In this document: in pieces, positions 6,280-7,175 of the stretch
Layout of the letters: every line of letters begins with the position of its first letter
Numbering within the stretch: position 1 is the first letter of the stretch
From: Candidatus Hydrogenedentota bacterium
GTDB taxonomy: Bacteria > Hydrogenedentota > Hydrogenedentia > Hydrogenedentales > SLHB01
Direction of reading: 5' to 3'
DNA length: 7,175 bases
Assembly (NCBI GenBank): GCA_022706165.1
Contig: JAKJDA010000150.1
Coordinates: 1 to 7,175 of the forward strand
The notes under the pieces: generated by a model
Databases searched by the model: none
What the model was told of the DNA's origin: nothing
What the model saw: only the letters and a program-made list of their open reading frames with translations
Position numbers and translations under genes: made by a program

Positions 6280-6312
6280 AAGGCCTGTGTTGGCAAGGGG
6301 TGGCAAGGCCTT
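6280..6312. repeat. Inverted and direct repeats in the divergent intergenic region
   Basis: AAGGCCT (6280-6286) and AGGCCTT (6306-6312) form a perfect seven-base inverted repeat around 19 bases. Between and into its right arm runs a tandem direct repeat, TGGCAAGG at 6291-6298 and 6301-6308, with a ten-base period. The block lies immediately upstream of the minus-strand -35 hexamer and upstream of rsmG, the position of an operator. No known regulator site was recognised. Confidence 0.4.
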
Positions 6313-6347
6313 AGGAGTCCTGGCGGCGTCGACCGAGGTGCCATGGG

Positions 6348-6353
6348 TAAAAT
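6348..6353 (+). promoter_or_regulatory. Possible -10 element for rsmG
   Basis: TAAAAT matches five of six bases of the -10 consensus and lies 18 bases before ATG 6372. No good -35 is seen 16-18 bases upstream. If real, the rsmG leader would be only about a dozen bases long. Confidence 0.25.
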
Positions 6354-6371
6354 AGACCCGCAAACATAAAT

Positions 6372-7013
6372 ATGAATACAGATAAAAACAATTTTTTCTC
6401 TAACTCTTCCCTGCTTACGGGTGGCATCGTGCTCAACGAGGAAACTCGCGAAAGACTCCGGGCGCATTGCGCCTTGATTCGGGAGTGGAATGAATACGCC
6501 GGCCTGGTTTCGCGCAGCGAGGTGGAAGCGTTGGAGGCCAATCATGTGGTGGACTCGTTGAGCTTGGCGCCGATTGTCAGTCGGTTGACCGAGGGCCGGG
6601 GAGAGTTGTTGGACATTGGAAGCGGCGGTGGATTTCCTGCGTTGCCTCTGAAGATACTCTTTCCCATGCTTCAGGTGGTCCTGGTGGAGCGGAGCGAGCG
6701 GAAGGTTGGTTTCTTGCGCGGCGCCGTGGGGTCGTTGGCGCTGGAGGGAGTCGAGATTGTGCGTGGGGAGTTTCCGGCGGCTGTGGCCGATCGGTCACCC
6801 CGGCTTATCACGGCGCGTGCCGTGGAGAGGCCCGAGCAGGTATACAAAAGGGTGATCGCCTTTTTGCCGGAGGGTTCCAGTTTTTTGTGTCAGTCAGGCG
6901 TTTCGATACGGTTTTCGCGATCGTTCCACGTGGAACATGTTCGGGATGTGTGGTCAGAGCAGGGGTGGCGCCGGGGCGACTTGGACATTATTACCCGTGT
7001 GGGCGAAGCCTGA
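6372..7013 (+). CDS. rsmG: 16S rRNA (guanine-N7) methyltransferase RsmG (GidB)
   Basis: RsmG uses S-adenosylmethionine to methylate N7 of a guanine in the 530 loop of 16S rRNA; its loss commonly gives low-level streptomycin resistance. The 213 residues match the family length (about 207 in E. coli). REWN (37-40) and NHVVDSLSLAP (57-67) correspond to the N-terminal substrate region. LLDIGSGGGFPALPL (79-93) is the SAM-binding motif I. VVLVERSERKVGFLR (102-116) is motif II with the following helix, and ITARAVERP (146-154) holds the conserved RA pair. ATG 6372 is used because it gives a family-like N-terminus, but no Shine-Dalgarno motif precedes it (AAACATAAAT); GTG 6429 is a less likely alternative. 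The coding strand is strongly G-rich, unlike the other genes here. A parS site overlaps codons 184-189. rsmG often lies near the origin, beside parAB, as the parS sites here also suggest. Confidence 0.92.
   Translation: MNTDKNNFFSNSSLLTGGIVLNEETRERLRAHCALIREWNEYAGLVSRSEVEALEANHVVDSLSLAPIVSRLTEGRGELLDIGSGGGFPALPLKILFPMLQVVLVERSERKVGFLRGAVGSLALEGVEIVRGEFPAAVADRSPRLITARAVERPEQVYKRVIAFLPEGSSFLCQSGVSIRFSRSFHVEHVRDVWSEQGWRRGDLDIITRVGEA
6922..6937. promoter_or_regulatory. parS, ParB/Spo0J binding site (copy 1, inside rsmG)
   Basis: CGTTCCACGTGGAACA contains the perfect 14-base palindrome GTTCCACGTGGAAC, matching the general bacterial parS pattern TGTTNCACGTGNAACA except for the first base. It lies inside rsmG and encodes part of SFHVEHV. 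ParB loads here and spreads to drive chromosome segregation and SMC loading. Confidence 0.88.
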
Positions 7014-7027
7014 TCGGGCCGCGACAT

Positions 7028-7043
7028 CGTTCCACGTGGAACA
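7028..7043. promoter_or_regulatory. parS, ParB/Spo0J binding site (copy 2, after rsmG)
   Basis: This is an exact second copy of the 16-mer, 106 bp from the first, preceded by the same T so that 17 bases are identical. It lies in the 45-bp gap after the rsmG stop, ending 15 bases before the next start codon. Two copies of a 14-base palindrome so close together are very unlikely by chance. Confidence 0.9.
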
Positions 7044-7058
7044 GGGAATGGGATTCAC

Positions 7059-7175
7059 ATGGCATCCATGGACATCGGCGCTCTTCTTGCCCAGGATTCC
7101 CAGCGTTTCTTCCTTATTGAGTTGGCGGGACTATTCTGGCTGGCGGCAGAGGGCGCTATCCTGGCCGTTGTCTTG
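7059..7175 (+). CDS. Unrecognised, probably membrane protein, 3' end outside window
   Basis: From ATG 7059 the frame is open to the window end for 39 codons. After a short polar start, the segment FFLIELAGLFWLAAEGAILA is hydrophobic with few charges (two Glu) and looks like one membrane-spanning helix. AGGG at 7043-7046 is a weak ribosome site 12 bases upstream; ATG 7068 is an alternative start. The gene follows rsmG on the same strand by 45 bp. At this place many bacteria have parA, but the visible N-terminus lacks the KGGVGKTT motif of ParA. Too little is visible for a family call. A competing open frame from ATG 7048 is also unbroken but lacks a plausible composition. Confidence 0.5.
   Translation, partial: MASMDIGALLAQDSQRFFLIELAGLFWLAAEGAILAVVL

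Noticed and set aside
7048..7175. Alternative open frame from ATG 7048
   Set aside because: Its Trp- and Arg-rich translation is less protein-like than the frame from ATG 7059, which gives a coherent hydrophobic segment.
1..7175. CRISPR array, tRNA, rRNA or riboswitch
   Set aside because: No regularly spaced repeats, cloverleaf-like sequence, rRNA-like block or recognised aptamer was noticed by reading; a covariance-model search was not possible.

Overview
The window comes from a high-GC bacterial chromosome. The evidence is dense coding with little overlap, Shine-Dalgarno sites before most starts, and core bacterial genes (rsmG, cimA, a BaiN/YhiN-type flavoprotein, an McsB-family protein). 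The genus cannot be read from the sequence. A GC-rich genome with McsB, CimA and an ApgM-type mutase would fit a PVC-like, Hydrogenedentes-like or deltaproteobacterial-like lineage, but this is a guess.

Layout. Bases 1-750 (+) hold the C-terminal two thirds or so of an McsB-like guanidino kinase that has lost most catalytic residues of the fold. Bases 858-2084 (+) hold an HI0933/BaiN/YhiN-family flavoprotein. Bases 2085-2463 form a 379-bp gap between convergent genes. It contains hairpins, an AT-rich core and DnaA-box-like 9-mers, and is the best candidate in the window for a replication origin. Bases 2464-6174 (-) carry three genes that look like one transcription unit, read right to left: an ApgM-type phosphoglycerate mutase or homoserine kinase, citramalate synthase cimA, and a family-2 glycosyltransferase. 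A good sigma70-type promoter (TTGACT-17-TATCGT) precedes the unit. Bases 6175-6371 are the divergent intergenic region with small repeats. Bases 6372-7013 (+) encode rsmG (gidB). Two identical parS sites (core GTTCCACGTGGAAC) lie in the end of rsmG and just after it. A new reading frame, apparently a membrane protein, starts at 7059 and runs off the window.

How it fits together. rsmG, two parS sites, DnaA boxes beside an AT-rich core, and a change in G/C strand bias across the 2085-2463 gap all point to an origin-proximal chromosomal region, with ParB-parS segregation sites about 4.5 kb from the proposed origin. The minus-strand unit looks metabolic: citramalate synthase opens a threonine-independent route to isoleucine, and its ApgM neighbour may be the homoserine kinase of threonine synthesis rather than a glycolytic enzyme. 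No phage, insertion sequence, CRISPR array, tRNA or rRNA was seen.
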